DNA of 64,000 nt from Burkholderia cepacia (lineage in GTDB: Bacteria > Pseudomonadota > Gammaproteobacteria > Burkholderiales > Burkholderiaceae), in NCBI RefSeq assembly GCF_001718835.1, contig NZ_CP013444.1, forward strand, positions 434,001 to 498,000, in the 5' to 3' direction. The notes below the pieces were generated by a model. It did no database searches, was not told the DNA's origin, and saw nothing but the letters and a program-made list of their open reading frames with translations. Each line of letters starts with the position of its first letter. The stretch's first letter is position 1. Positions 32,119 to 41,732 of the stretch are shown here, in pieces. The translations under genes and the position numbers were made by a program.

Positions 32119-33263
32119 ACGACGACTACAAGGTGGAACTGCCGGAAGCGGCGGCGATTGCACGCGGCCGTCGCCTGCGCGTGGGCGTGATCGGGCTCGG
32201 GATCGGCCGCAAGCATATCGAAGGCTGGCGCGAGCATCCGGATGTCGACGTGGTCGCGATTGCCGACCCCGATGCGAAGCGGCTCGCGAAGGTCGGCGAC
32301 GTGTTCGGCATCGATGCGCGCTACGCGTCGGCCGACGCGATGTTCGCGGCGGAGAAACTGGACGTCGTCAGCGTGTGCACGCCGAACAAGTTCCATCGCG
32401 AGCTGACGCTCGCCGCGTTCGACGCCGGCTGCCACGTGCTGTGCGAGAAACCGATGGCGATGAACGCGGACGAGGGGCGTGAAATGCTGATCGCCGCGCA
32501 CCGCGCCGGCAAGCGGCTGATGATCAATTTCTCGTACCGCTTCAGCGCACAGTCGCGCGCGCTGAAGGCGCAGGTCGAGAGCGGCCTGTTCGGCGATTTC
32601 TATTTCGGGCGCACGGTCTGGCATCGCCGGCGCGGGATGCCCGGTTTCGGCGGGTGGTTCGGCACGAAGGCGCTGGCGGGCGGCGGGCCGCTGATCGATC
32701 TCGGCGTGCATCGTCTCGATCTCGCGCTGTGGCTGATGGGTTATCCGAAACCCGTGTGGGTGATGGGCAGCACCTACGATCCGATCGCGCGCGAGCTGGC
32801 GGCGCGTGCGGGCAAGACGTTCGACGTCGAGGATCTCGCCGCCGCGATGATCCGCTTCGACAACGGCGCGACGCTCGCGCTCGAGGCATCGTGGGCAACC
32901 AACATCCAGGAAGCGGAGCTGATGGAAACCCGCCTGCTCGGCACGCGTGCGGGGCTGCTGCAGAAGAACCTGAACGAGGGCTACACGTTCGATGCGCACG
33001 TGTTCATCGAGCAGAGCGGTGCGCAGTTCGACATGCGCCTGAATCCGCCCGCGGAAGGCGCGCATTCCGCGATGTACGACTACGCGGAAGCGATTCTTTG
33101 CGACGTCCCGCATCCCGCCCCCGGTGAGGAAGGGCTGATCGTGATGGAGATTCTCGACGCGATCTATGCGAGCGCGGCCGCGGGCGAGCCGATCCGCATT
33201 CACGCGCCGGCGCAGGCGGCCGCCGATGCGCCGCCAGTGCTCGATCTCGACGTCGCGGGCTGA
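32115..33263 (+). CDS. thuB: ThuB, Gfo/Idh/MocA-family sugar oxidoreductase
   Basis: A 382-residue NAD(P)-dependent oxidoreductase. The Rossmann glycine motif is VGVIGLGIGRKHIEGW, and the family motif CEKPMAMNADEG follows near residue 115. DLGVHRLDLALWLMG holds the usual catalytic Asp and His region. It overlaps thuA by four bases, so the two proteins are made together. Known ThuB acts with ThuA on trehalose, maltitol or sucrose, giving 3-keto sugars. Confidence 0.9.
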   Translation: MNDDYKVELPEAAAIARGRRLRVGVIGLGIGRKHIEGWREHPDVDVVAIADPDAKRLAKVGDVFGIDARYASADAMFAAEKLDVVSVCTPNKFHRELTLAAFDAGCHVLCEKPMAMNADEGREMLIAAHRAGKRLMINFSYRFSAQSRALKAQVESGLFGDFYFGRTVWHRRRGMPGFGGWFGTKALAGGGPLIDLGVHRLDLALWLMGYPKPVWVMGSTYDPIARELAARAGKTFDVEDLAAAMIRFDNGATLALEASWATNIQEAELMETRLLGTRAGLLQKNLNEGYTFDAHVFIEQSGAQFDMRLNPPAEGAHSAMYDYAEAILCDVPHPAPGEEGLIVMEILDAIYASAAAGEPIRIHAPAQAAADAPPVLDLDVAG

Positions 33264-33411
33264 AGTCGAGCACCGATTTCGTACCGGGCCGGCGCGCGGA
33301 TCGTCCACCACGCCGGCCCGTCGGCAACATGACGGACGACGCAGCACACACACCTATTCGATGACGCCGCGCATCGCACGCGACGCACAGACAACGTTTG
33401 GAGACACGTTC

Positions 33412-34830
33412 ATGATCGACGAAGCAGGCTGCGCCGCACGCGGCCCCGCACGCACCCCGTTCAGGCTCACGCGGCTCGCCGCCGCATTCTCGCTGGCGGT
33501 CGCATCGGCCGCGCTGCACGCGGCGCCGGATCCGGCGGCGACCATCGCCGCCGACACCGCGCCGGGCGGCCTCTCGCAGGCCACCGGCGTCGTGCCGGCC
33601 GACACGAGCCCCGCCAACGTGGCGACGCCGACGCCGTCGTCGGCCTGGAACCAGCTGACGCCGTGGACGCAGTTCCATGGCTACATGCGGGCGGGCGTCG
33701 GCACGAGCGACGGTCATTCGCAGGCCTGCTTCCAGTTGCCGGGCGCGCAGAGCAAATACCGGCTCGGCAACGAATGCCAGGTCTACAGCGAGCTGGAGAT
33801 CGACCAGACGCTGTACAAGTTCTCGAACGGCATGCAGCTGTCGGCGGTGGGGATGGCGAGCCTCGTCAACGATCTCGATCGCGCGCCGACCTTCAATGGC
33901 GATCACGGCCGCGTGCGCCTGCCGCAATCGTATGTGCAGCTCACGAACTTTCCGGGGCTCGACGACATGCGGATCTGGTTCGGGCGCATCTACTACCGGC
34001 GCAACGACGTCCACATGAACGACTTCTATTACTGGAACCCGAGCGGCCTCGGCGCGGGCATCGAGAACGTGCCGATCGGCGGCGGCCTGAAGCTCAGCTA
34101 TGCGCTGTTCCGCGAGGACTATATCGACCAGCCCAACTACGCGACGCGCCACGACCTGCAACTGTCGGGCGTGCACCCGAACCCGGGCGGCGAACTGCAG
34201 TTCGGGCTGTCGTACATCCCGGCCCGTGCGCCGGTGCTGAACGCGGGCGGCGTGCTGCAGGACGCACACGGCGGCTGGTCGTTCACGGTCCAGCACGTGC
34301 AGACCAACCTGCTCGGCGGCAAGAACAAGCTCGCGTTCCAGTACGGCGTCGGTCCGGGCACGGGCCTCGGCTACACGGGCACGCTGACGAACGACAACCG
34401 CTACAAGAGTTTCCGCGTGCTCGACGCGTTCGACTGGCAGGCCACGCGCGACTTCAGCGGCCAGGTGGTCGGCATCTACCAGCGCGACATCGCGCCGTCG
34501 GGCGGGTCGCAGACCTGGATCTCGATGGGCGTGCGGCCGGTGTACGCGTTCACGCAGCACATCAAGCTGCAGGGCGACCTCGGGCACGACCGCGTGACGC
34601 CGTCCGGCGGCCCGACGCGTACGCTGCTGAAGGCGAGCGTCGCGCTGACGCTCGCGATGGACCGCTCGTTCTGGTCGCGACCGGAATTCCGCGTGTTCTA
34701 CACGTATGCGCGCTGGAACCAGGCTGCGCAGGATGCGGCGGCGCCCGGCGATCCGCTGTCGACGACGGGCATCTTCGGCACGTCGCGCACCGGTTCGACG
34801 GTCGGTGCGCAGGTCGAATGGTGGTGGTGA
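33412..34830 (+). CDS. LamB-type maltoporin / carbohydrate porin
   Basis: A 472-residue outer-membrane porin. An extended signal peptide ends near ALHAAP. The barrel begins FHGYMRAGVGTSDG and contains SKYRLGNECQVYSELEID, the hallmark of maltoporins, and the chain ends in the aromatic EWWW expected for beta-barrel insertion. ATG 33412 is chosen because GGAG lies eight bases upstream; an in-frame ATG at 33361 is also possible. It would let disaccharides cross the outer membrane for the ThuEFGK system. Confidence 0.85.
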   Translation: MIDEAGCAARGPARTPFRLTRLAAAFSLAVASAALHAAPDPAATIAADTAPGGLSQATGVVPADTSPANVATPTPSSAWNQLTPWTQFHGYMRAGVGTSDGHSQACFQLPGAQSKYRLGNECQVYSELEIDQTLYKFSNGMQLSAVGMASLVNDLDRAPTFNGDHGRVRLPQSYVQLTNFPGLDDMRIWFGRIYYRRNDVHMNDFYYWNPSGLGAGIENVPIGGGLKLSYALFREDYIDQPNYATRHDLQLSGVHPNPGGELQFGLSYIPARAPVLNAGGVLQDAHGGWSFTVQHVQTNLLGGKNKLAFQYGVGPGTGLGYTGTLTNDNRYKSFRVLDAFDWQATRDFSGQVVGIYQRDIAPSGGSQTWISMGVRPVYAFTQHIKLQGDLGHDRVTPSGGPTRTLLKASVALTLAMDRSFWSRPEFRVFYTYARWNQAAQDAAAPGDPLSTTGIFGTSRTGSTVGAQVEWWW

Positions 34831-34835
34831 GCGCG

Positions 34836-35759
34836 ATGACGGAACGCTGTACGACGATATCGATGGGGGCCGATGCCGTGCCGTTCTCGCGCATCGTGTT
34901 CGGGATGTGGCGGATCGGCGACTGGGCGTTGTCGATCCGCGAGCGACGTGCGCTGATCGAGGCGGCGCTGGAACTCGGCGTGACGAGCTTCGACCATGCG
35001 GACATCTACGGCGACTACACGGCCGAGGGCCTGTTCGGCGACGTGCTGGCCGATGCGCCGCACCTGCGCGAACGGATGCAGATCATCACGAAGTGCGGGA
35101 TCCGGCTCGTGTCCGCGCGCCGGCCCGCGCACGGGATCAAGCATTACGACACGCGCGCCGCGCATGTCGTCGCGTCGGTCGAGCAGTCGCTGCGCGCGCT
35201 GCGTACCGACCGGCTCGATCTGCTGCTGCTGCATCGTCCCGACCCGCTGATGGATGCCGACGAAGTCGCCGCGACCTTCGATGCGCTCCGGCGTGACGGC
35301 AAGGTGAAGGCGTTCGGGGTATCGAACTTTACGCCGGCGCAGGCAGCGTTGCTGCAGGACCGCATGGCGGCGCACGGCATGTCGCTCGCGACGAACCAGG
35401 TCGAATGCTCGCTGCTGCATCTCGCGCCGCTCGACGACGGCACGTTCGACCAGGCACAGCGCTGGCGCTGTCCGCCGATGCTGTGGTCGCCGCTCGCGGG
35501 CGGACGGCTGCTGACGGAGGCGTCGCCCGCCGCGACGCGGGTGCGCGAGCGCGCGGCGCGGATCGGCGACGCGCTCGGCGTGCCCGCGACGACGGTGCTG
35601 TTCGCGTGGCTGCTCGCGCTGCCGTGCCGGCCGCTGCCGATCGTCGGGTCGAGCCGGATTGCGGCGCTGCGCGAAGCGGTTGCGGCGACCCGCCTCGCGC
35701 TCGGGCGGGAGCACTGGTTCGAACTGCTGGACGCGGCGCGCGGCGTGGAGGTGCCATGA
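34836..35759 (+). CDS. Aldo/keto reductase
   Basis: A 307-residue TIM-barrel oxidoreductase of the aldo/keto reductase family. FDHADIYGDYTAEGLFG holds the catalytic Asp and Tyr, KCGIRL holds the Lys and LLLLHRPDPLMDADEV the His. The C terminus GSSRIAALREAVAATRLALG binds NADP(H). It starts five bases after the porin stop. In this locus it may reduce a 3-keto sugar or aldehyde formed downstream of ThuB, but the substrate is not known. Confidence 0.85.
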   Translation: MTERCTTISMGADAVPFSRIVFGMWRIGDWALSIRERRALIEAALELGVTSFDHADIYGDYTAEGLFGDVLADAPHLRERMQIITKCGIRLVSARRPAHGIKHYDTRAAHVVASVEQSLRALRTDRLDLLLLHRPDPLMDADEVAATFDALRRDGKVKAFGVSNFTPAQAALLQDRMAAHGMSLATNQVECSLLHLAPLDDGTFDQAQRWRCPPMLWSPLAGGRLLTEASPAATRVRERAARIGDALGVPATTVLFAWLLALPCRPLPIVGSSRIAALREAVAATRLALGREHWFELLDAARGVEVP

Positions 35760-35807
35760 CCGGCACGCTCGATATGACCGACACGCGATGACGATCCGGG
35801 AGAAACG

Positions 35808-36821
35808 ATGAGCGAAGCGACCCTCAACGGCGACCCTGTTGCGCGGTGCGCCGCGCGCGCCGCCGAAACCCGCTTGCTGGCCGACATCGGCGGCACGCAT
35901 GCGCGCTTCGCGCTGGAGACCGCGCTGGGCGGGATCGGCGACGTGCGTGTCTACCGCTGCGGCGACCATGCAAGCGTTGCCGATGCAATGCGTGCGTTCC
36001 TGCGCGACACGGGTGGCGCGCGGGTGCGGGATGCGGCGATCGCGATCGCCAACCCCGTGGACGGCGACCTGATCAGCATGACCAATCATGACTGGCGCTT
36101 CTCGATCGACGCGACGCGCCGCGCGCTCGGGTTCGACACGCTGCACGTCTTCAACGACTTCGCGGCGCTGGCGATGGCCGTGCCGCATCTGCCCGCGGAG
36201 CAACGGCGGCAGGTCGGCGGCGGCGATGTGCAACCCGGCGGCACGATCGGCGTGCTCGGCGCGGGAACGGGGCTGGGCGTCTCGGCGCTCGTGCGCGCCG
36301 GCGACGCATGGGTGCCGGTGTCCGGCGAGGGCGGGCATGTGTCGTTTGCGCCCGCCGATGCACGCGAAGCCGACGTGCTGCGCTACGCGCGGGCGCGCTG
36401 GCCACACGTGTCGTTCGAGCGGCTGGTCGCGGGCCCCGGTATCGCGGTCATTCACGCGGCGCTCGCCGCGCGCGACGGCGTCGACGCGGCCGGCGTCGAT
36501 ACGGCCGCCATCATCGATCGTGCGCTTGCCGGCGACGCACGCTGCGCGGCGACCCTGGATTGCTTCTGCGGCATGCTCGGCACGTTCGCGGGCAATCTGG
36601 CGCTGACGCTCGGCGCGACCGGCGGCATCCATATCGGCGGGGGCGTCGTGCCGCGCCTCGGCGCATGGTTCGATGCGTCGCCGTTTCGAGCCCGCTTCGA
36701 GGCGAAGGGCCGCTTTGCCGGTTATCTCGCGAAGATTCCAACCTTCGTGATCACCGCGCCGCATCCGGCCTTCGTCGGCGTGTCGCACCTGCTCGCCCGT
36801 GCGTTGGGCGAGGCCGGTTGA
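35808..36821 (+). CDS. glk: Glucokinase
   Basis: A 337-residue ATP-dependent glucokinase of the proteobacterial type. The phosphate loop is LLADIGGTHARFAL, the sugar site FNDFAALAMAVPHLP, and the second nucleotide motif GVLGAGTGLGVSALV, with PVSGEGGHVSFAP after it. It is the last gene of the disaccharide locus and would phosphorylate glucose set free from trehalose or maltose. Length fits the family (320-340). Confidence 0.9.
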   Translation: MSEATLNGDPVARCAARAAETRLLADIGGTHARFALETALGGIGDVRVYRCGDHASVADAMRAFLRDTGGARVRDAAIAIANPVDGDLISMTNHDWRFSIDATRRALGFDTLHVFNDFAALAMAVPHLPAEQRRQVGGGDVQPGGTIGVLGAGTGLGVSALVRAGDAWVPVSGEGGHVSFAPADAREADVLRYARARWPHVSFERLVAGPGIAVIHAALAARDGVDAAGVDTAAIIDRALAGDARCAATLDCFCGMLGTFAGNLALTLGATGGIHIGGGVVPRLGAWFDASPFRARFEAKGRFAGYLAKIPTFVITAPHPAFVGVSHLLARALGEAG

Positions 36822-36975
36822 CGCGTCGCCGCATTGTCTGCCGTCCGTAGGCATCCTGAAAGAAAGCGGCCGATTTCCGGCACGGCGTCATGGAATACGC
36901 CGACTGGAAGTCGTCCCGGAACTCATTTATTTTTAAATGCAGTGGCGCGGACGCGTCGCGTGTTCCGGAGGGATC

Positions 36976-38946
36976 ATGGCCGCACTCCAGAAGGTCTGGC
37001 AGACGCTCGTCGGCAAGCCGCTCGACCCGCTCGATCCGCGCACGCGGCACGCGATCGCCGTGACGCCGCTGCTGGCCTGGGTCGGGCTCGGCGCCGACGG
37101 CCTGTCGTCGTCGTGCTACGGCCCGGAGGAGGCGTTCCTCGCGCTGGCGCACCATACCCCGCTCGCGCTGTTCCTCGCACTCGCGACGGCGGCCACCGTG
37201 TTCATCATCGCGCTCGGCTACAACCAGGTGATCGAGCTGTTCCCGACGGGCGGCGGCGGCTACCGCGTCGCGACGTCGCTGCTCGGGTCGAAGCCGGGGC
37301 TCGTGTCGGGCGCGGCGCTGCTGGTCGACTACGTGCTGACCGTCGCGACGTCGCTCGCGAGCGGCGTCGACGCGTTCTTCAGCCTGCTGCCGGTGAGCGC
37401 GCAGGCGTTCAAGCTCACCACCGAGATCGTGCTGATCCTGCTGATGACGGGGCTCAATTTCCGCGGGATGCGCGAATCGATCATGGTGCTGCTGCCGATC
37501 TTCATCGGCTTCGTGATCCTGCACTTCGGGCTGATCGTGTACGGCGTCGCGGTGCACGGCGGCAACCTCGCGATGATCGTGCCCGATGCCGTGCACGAGG
37601 CGCACGGGATGTCGCAGTCGCTCGGCGTATTCGTGATGCTCGCGCTGCTGATGCGCGCGTTCTCGCTCGGCGGCGGCACCTATACGGGCCTCGAGGCCGT
37701 GTCGAACAACGTGAACATGCTTGCCGATCCGCGCGTGCCGAACGGCAAGGTGACGATGTGGTACATGTCGACCTCGCTCGCGTTCACGGCCGGCGGCATC
37801 ATCCTGCTGTACATGCTGTGGCACGCGCGGCCCGTCGAAGGCGAGACGCTCAACGCGGTCGTGTTCGGCAGCGTGATCGACCATCTCGGGCTCGGCTCGG
37901 CGTTCGCGCGCCACGCGTTGCTCGCGGCCGTGCTCGCGTTCGAGGCCGGGCTGCTGCTGGTCGGCGCGCAGACGGGCTTCCTCGACGGCCCGGCCGTGCT
38001 GTCGAACATGGCGTCGGATTCGTGGGTGCCGCGCCATTTCCGCGACCTGTCGACGCGCCTCGTGCGGCAGAACGGCATCATCGTCGTCGGGCTGTCGAGC
38101 CTGCTGATCCTGTTGTGGACGCACGGCAACGTCGACGTGCTCGTCGTGCTGTACAGCATCAACGTGTTCCTCACGTTCAGCCTGTCGCTGCTCGGGCTGT
38201 GCACGTACTGGTGGCGCCATCGCAGCGAGCCGGGCTGGCTCAAGCACTTCTTCCTGTCGGCGCTCGGGCTGAGCGTGACGGCGACCGTGCTCGTCATCAC
38301 GCTGATCGAGAAGTTCACGGCGGGCGGCTGGCTCACGGTGCTCGTGACGAGCGCGGTGATCGCGCTGTGCTTCATGATCAACCGCCACTACGCGTATACG
38401 CGCGCACAGCTCGCCAAGGAGGACGAACTGTTCTCGGGCAAGGCGCCCGAAGTCGACGAGACGGCCGCGCCGGGCAAGCCCGATCCGTCGCAACCGACGG
38501 CCGTGCTGCTGGTCGGCAAGCATCGCGGCGCGAGCATGCACGCGCTGCTGTGGGTCAACCGGCTGTTTCCCGGACACTTCCGCAACGTGATCTTCCTCGC
38601 GGTGGGCGAAGTCGATGCGAAGGCGTACGACGGGCCCGAACATCTCGAACGGCTGCGTCGCTCGATCACCGAAGCGCTCGACTACTATGTCGCGCACTGC
38701 CGTCGCAGCGGCATCGCGGCCGACTACCGGATCGCGTTCGGCACGAACCCCGTCGTCGAATTCATGAACCTCGCGTCGTCGACGCTCGACGCGTACCCGA
38801 ACGCCGTGTGCTTCGCGAGCAAGCTGATCTTCCGTCGCGTGAATTTCCTCACGGCCTGGCTGCACAACCAGACGCCGGTCGAGTTGCAGGCGCGCCTGCA
38901 CGTCGAGGGCAAGCAGATGGTGCTGCTGCCGATGAACGTCGGTTAG
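36976..38946 (+). CDS. APC-superfamily permease, KimA-like (probable potassium transporter)
   Basis: A 656-residue permease. The first part has about twelve membrane segments, with LGADGLSSSCYGPEEAFLAL in TM1 and FPTGGGGYRVATSLLG later. Then comes a cytoplasmic C-terminal domain of about 180 residues (AVLLVGKHRGASMHALLWVN). This layout matches the KimA type of APC transporter, known as a c-di-AMP-regulated K+/H+ symporter in Bacillus, although amino-acid transport is possible. The ATG at 36976 follows GGAGG. It is monocistronic. Confidence 0.78.
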   Translation: MAALQKVWQTLVGKPLDPLDPRTRHAIAVTPLLAWVGLGADGLSSSCYGPEEAFLALAHHTPLALFLALATAATVFIIALGYNQVIELFPTGGGGYRVATSLLGSKPGLVSGAALLVDYVLTVATSLASGVDAFFSLLPVSAQAFKLTTEIVLILLMTGLNFRGMRESIMVLLPIFIGFVILHFGLIVYGVAVHGGNLAMIVPDAVHEAHGMSQSLGVFVMLALLMRAFSLGGGTYTGLEAVSNNVNMLADPRVPNGKVTMWYMSTSLAFTAGGIILLYMLWHARPVEGETLNAVVFGSVIDHLGLGSAFARHALLAAVLAFEAGLLLVGAQTGFLDGPAVLSNMASDSWVPRHFRDLSTRLVRQNGIIVVGLSSLLILLWTHGNVDVLVVLYSINVFLTFSLSLLGLCTYWWRHRSEPGWLKHFFLSALGLSVTATVLVITLIEKFTAGGWLTVLVTSAVIALCFMINRHYAYTRAQLAKEDELFSGKAPEVDETAAPGKPDPSQPTAVLLVGKHRGASMHALLWVNRLFPGHFRNVIFLAVGEVDAKAYDGPEHLERLRRSITEALDYYVAHCRRSGIAADYRIAFGTNPVVEFMNLASSTLDAYPNAVCFASKLIFRRVNFLTAWLHNQTPVELQARLHVEGKQMVLLPMNVG

Positions 38947-39114
38947 CGAAGCGCACGGAAGGCGCTCGCACAAGCGTGAAAACGATTCAACATGACGCGA
39001 TGCGTCAGAACGTTCGGTATACGAAAACAATTGCCCGTTTTTTCGGAAAGATTTGATAAGATGCGCGCGCTTCGTCGCCATCAACAGAACGACAAATCCT
39101 TTCCGAGGGGCTCA
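38947..39114 (+). promoter_or_regulatory. Promoter region of the OmpA-family gene
   Basis: A 168-base AT-rich gap. TTGCCC near 39030, with TTTTTTCGG after it and TTGATAAGATG about 18 bases downstream, could be a -35/-10 pair. The strong ribosome site GAGGGG precedes the ATG at 39115. The assignment rests on eye inspection only. Confidence 0.3.
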
Positions 39115-40116
39115 ATGAAGAACGCAGTATCGTCCGTATTCCGTGTCGCGCGCCGTGGCCGCCACGCGCTGTTCGCCGCCGCGCTGCTGTCGCTTTCGTC
39201 GCTGGCGAGCGCTGGCGGCGATAAGCCGGGTGCGAAAGATCATCCGCTGCTCACGCGTTTCGCAGGCGCGACCATCACCGCGTATTCGCAGACGCCCTTC
39301 GACGAGGCGTTCCTGCCGAACCAGCCGATCGACGACGAGAAGACCGCCAAGGGCCTGAATCTCGAAGGCAAGGTCACGCGGATCTCATACGCGATCGGCG
39401 CGGGCCGGTCGACGCTGGAAGTCGAGCGCAACTACCTCGACGCGCTGCAGAATGGCGGCTTCCAGATCCTGTTCCGCTGCACGGCGGAGCAATGCGGCAA
39501 GGGCGGCGGTGGGGAGCTCCAGAGCATCGTGATCAATTCCGGCCGGATGCGGCAGGCGGGCGGCGGCGACGCGAACTTCGGCGGCAAGCACCGCACGATC
39601 CTCGCGAAGCTGCCGCGCCCATCCGGCGATGCGTATGTGTTCCTGCACATCATGGACGATTCGGCGTCGAACAAGCGCGCGCTCGTCTACGAGGAAGTCG
39701 TCGAGGTGAAGCCGATGCAGACCGGGCAGGTCAAGGTGATGGATTCGAGCGCGCTGCAGAAAGGGCTCGCGGCGACCGGCAAGGTTGCGCTGTACGGCAT
39801 CTACTTCGATACCGACAAGGCGCAGGTCAAGCCCGAATCGAAGCCGCAGCTCGACGAGATGGCGAAGCTGCTGACCGGCAACCCGGCGCTGAAAGTGTAC
39901 ATCGTCGGCCATACCGACAATCAAGGCGCGTTCGCGCGCAACGCGGACCTGTCGCAGAAGCGCGCCGAAGCGGTCGCGCAGGCGCTGGCGACGACCTATC
40001 GCATCGCGCCGGCGCGCCTCGTCGCGAAGGGCGTCGCGTCGCTGTCGCCGGTCGCGTCCAACGGCGACGACGCCGGCCGCGCGCAGAACCGCCGCGTCGA
40101 GCTCGTCCAGCAGTAA
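39115..40116 (+). CDS. OmpA-family protein with DUF4892-type N-terminal domain
   Basis: A 333-residue exported protein. Signal peptide MKNAVSSVFRVARRGRHALF and following hydrophobic run end near SLASAGG. The N-terminal domain (TRFAGATITAYSQTPFDE, QNGGFQILFRCTAEQCG) resembles DUF4892. The C-terminal OmpA/MotB domain, residues 228-333, has IYFDTDKAQVKPESKPQLDE, VYIVGHTDNQG and AQNRRVELV, which bind peptidoglycan. It is probably a cell-envelope anchor protein. ATG 39115 is used because of the ribosome site and signal. Confidence 0.85.
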   Translation: MKNAVSSVFRVARRGRHALFAAALLSLSSLASAGGDKPGAKDHPLLTRFAGATITAYSQTPFDEAFLPNQPIDDEKTAKGLNLEGKVTRISYAIGAGRSTLEVERNYLDALQNGGFQILFRCTAEQCGKGGGGELQSIVINSGRMRQAGGGDANFGGKHRTILAKLPRPSGDAYVFLHIMDDSASNKRALVYEEVVEVKPMQTGQVKVMDSSALQKGLAATGKVALYGIYFDTDKAQVKPESKPQLDEMAKLLTGNPALKVYIVGHTDNQGAFARNADLSQKRAEAVAQALATTYRIAPARLVAKGVASLSPVASNGDDAGRAQNRRVELVQQ

Positions 40117-40181
40117 CCGTTCTTCGATCCTGCACCGGCGGTCGCATGTGCCGCCGCGTGTCCTATCGCCGCTTCGAAACC

Positions 40182-40607
40182 ATGAAACTCCTGATCGCCT
40201 CCGTGCTCGCCGGCTTCGCCGTGTCGTCCATCGCCCAGACCGTGTCGCCCGGCATGTGGCACGACGAAACCGCCTACACGTTGAACGGCAAGCCGCTGCC
40301 GACCACGCAGGCGCCCGACGAGTGCCTGGCGGAGGCGGACGCGAAGAACATCCGCAAGACGATGGAATACCGGATGAAGCGCGACAACATTCATTGCACG
40401 ATCACGAACTGGGACTATGCGGGCTCGGCGCTGCAGGTCGGGCTGTCGTGCGCGAACGCGCAGGGCCGCGGCACGGCGAAGGTGACCGGCACGGTCACGC
40501 CGACGAGCTACGACCTGAAGGGGCAGGGCGGCGGGCAGACCGCGCAGGGCGGCCCCTATACGATGGCGTGGAGCTGGCGCGGCAAGCGGGTCGGCGACTG
40601 CCGATAG
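40182..40607 (+). CDS. DUF3617-family exported protein
   Basis: A 141-residue protein with signal peptide MKLLIASVLAGFAVSSIAQT. The mature part starts SPGMWHDETAYTLNGK and has conserved cysteines in DECLAEAD, IHCTITNWDYAG and LSCANAQGRG. This matches the DUF3617 periplasmic family, of unknown function. An upstream in-frame ATG at 40146 lacks the signal pattern. The gene ends ten bases before repeat copy B. Confidence 0.75.
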   Translation: MKLLIASVLAGFAVSSIAQTVSPGMWHDETAYTLNGKPLPTTQAPDECLAEADAKNIRKTMEYRMKRDNIHCTITNWDYAGSALQVGLSCANAQGRGTAKVTGTVTPTSYDLKGQGGGQTAQGGPYTMAWSWRGKRVGDCR

Positions 40608-40617
40608 CGTATCGGGC

Positions 40618-40807
40618 TAGGGCCTGTTCCCGCTAATAACGGGCTTGCGCTGGCCGCCAGAAGGGCCGAGCGCGAGGAATGCGACGCAGCGAATACTGGA
40701 CGTATTCGCAAGGAGCATGACGCGGCGATCGGCCCTTCTGGCGGCCAGCCCCAAGAATGAATTTTTAAGATCAGGGGAACGTGCGTTATTAGCGGGAACA
40801 GGCCCTA
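40618..40807. repeat. 190-bp structured repeat element (copy B)
   Basis: Perfect 24-nt terminal inverted repeats (40618-40641 and 40784-40807) begin TAGGGCCTGTTCCCGCTAAT. A perfect 20-bp inner stem pairs 40649-40668 with 40730-40749. The loop contains GCGACGCAGCGAATACTGGA and AAGGAGC as in copy A, followed by an AT-rich tract (40758-40772). It starts ten bases after the DUF3617 stop. No coding sequence. Confidence 0.85.
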
Positions 40808-40919
40808 TTCGCTTGCATGCATCACGGCGCGACATAAAATCGAAACAGGCCCGCGGGCCGTTCGAATGCCTGCCCGGGAGGGGCAGACCGCGCCGCGGCA
40901 CACACGCAAGGAGCGCGCG

Positions 40920-41240
40920 ATGGTGGTTACGTTTCGGTCATCCGCCGCACCCGACATCGTGATGCTGCGCGATCTGGCGCACTATCTGCTGGGGCTGGCC
41001 GGCAAGACGCTCGATGTCCGGGGCGTGATTCTCGCCGACGAGCTGCCCGGCGCGATCGCGCGGCTGGAGCAGGCGATCCGGGAGGACACCGCCCGGGAAA
41101 ACGCCCATGAGCGCTCGACGCGGATGCTGCACACGGACGAGCCGCCGCACCCAGGCGAGCTTGCGCAGCGCGCATGGCCGTTGCTCGACATGATGCGCGA
41201 AGCCTGCAAGCAGGGGCGGAACGTGATGTGGGTGATGTAG
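40920..41240 (+). CDS. DUF1840-family protein
   Basis: A 106-residue protein with MVVTFRSSAAPDIVMLRDLA and an end of LLDMMREACKQGRNVMWVM, matching the DUF1840 family of short betaproteobacterial proteins. It is soluble and charged. Its function is unknown. The ribosome site AAGGAG lies just before the ATG at 40920. It is transcribed alone. Confidence 0.7.
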   Translation: MVVTFRSSAAPDIVMLRDLAHYLLGLAGKTLDVRGVILADELPGAIARLEQAIREDTARENAHERSTRMLHTDEPPHPGELAQRAWPLLDMMREACKQGRNVMWVM

Positions 41241-41455
41241 GCGGGCGCGGCGCGCTCGCCGAAGCACGGAGGCGGCGGCCTGTATCGTATGGCCGCCATG
41301 ATGATCGACCTCCGCTGAAAGGCCGACGGTTCGGCGTCGTGTGACGCACGGATCGCCGGCCGATTTTTATGCGGCGTCGCGACGCGCGGGCGACGGCATT
41401 GTTCAGGATTCCGGCATGTCCATGCGTGCAACCGATCCTTGCGTGGCGTCCCGAA

Positions 41456-41617
41456 TCACGGGTGATGATGGTGCGTATGCGACCGATGCGACCGCCGCGA
41501 CGATCGGTGCAGCAGCCGCTCGCGAATCCGGTCGCGACTGCGCCGCTGGATGACGAACAGCAGCGCGAGCGCCACGATCATGAGAATCACGATGATTTGC
41601 ACGATGCTGTGTTCCAT
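41456..41617 (-). CDS. 53-residue single-pass membrane protein with His-rich tail
   Basis: The frame reads MEHSIVQIIVILMIVALALL then FVIQRRSRDRIRERLLHRSS and ends in a tail with several histidines (HTHHHHP). One membrane helix near residues 5-23 precedes a very basic cytoplasmic part. A purine-rich stretch, GGGGGGAAG, precedes the ATG. The alternation of hydrophobic and basic segments supports a real gene. The His-rich end might bind metal. No family is recognised. Confidence 0.55.
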   Translation of the reverse strand: MEHSIVQIIVILMIVALALLFVIQRRSRDRIRERLLHRSSRRSHRSHTHHHHP

Positions 41618-41732
41618 GCTGCTTCCCCCCGGAAGGATCGACGAAACGCGTGCGCCGCGCGATTGCGCATCGCCGCGCCGCGTCGATGCATCGTCAGGCC
41701 CGTCCGTGCGTCGCGCGGGCCGGCGCGTGCGC

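Noticed and set aside
36976..38946. Kup-type potassium uptake protein
   Set aside because: The TM1 glycine-serine pattern and the separate C-terminal domain fit the KimA/APC layout better than Kup.
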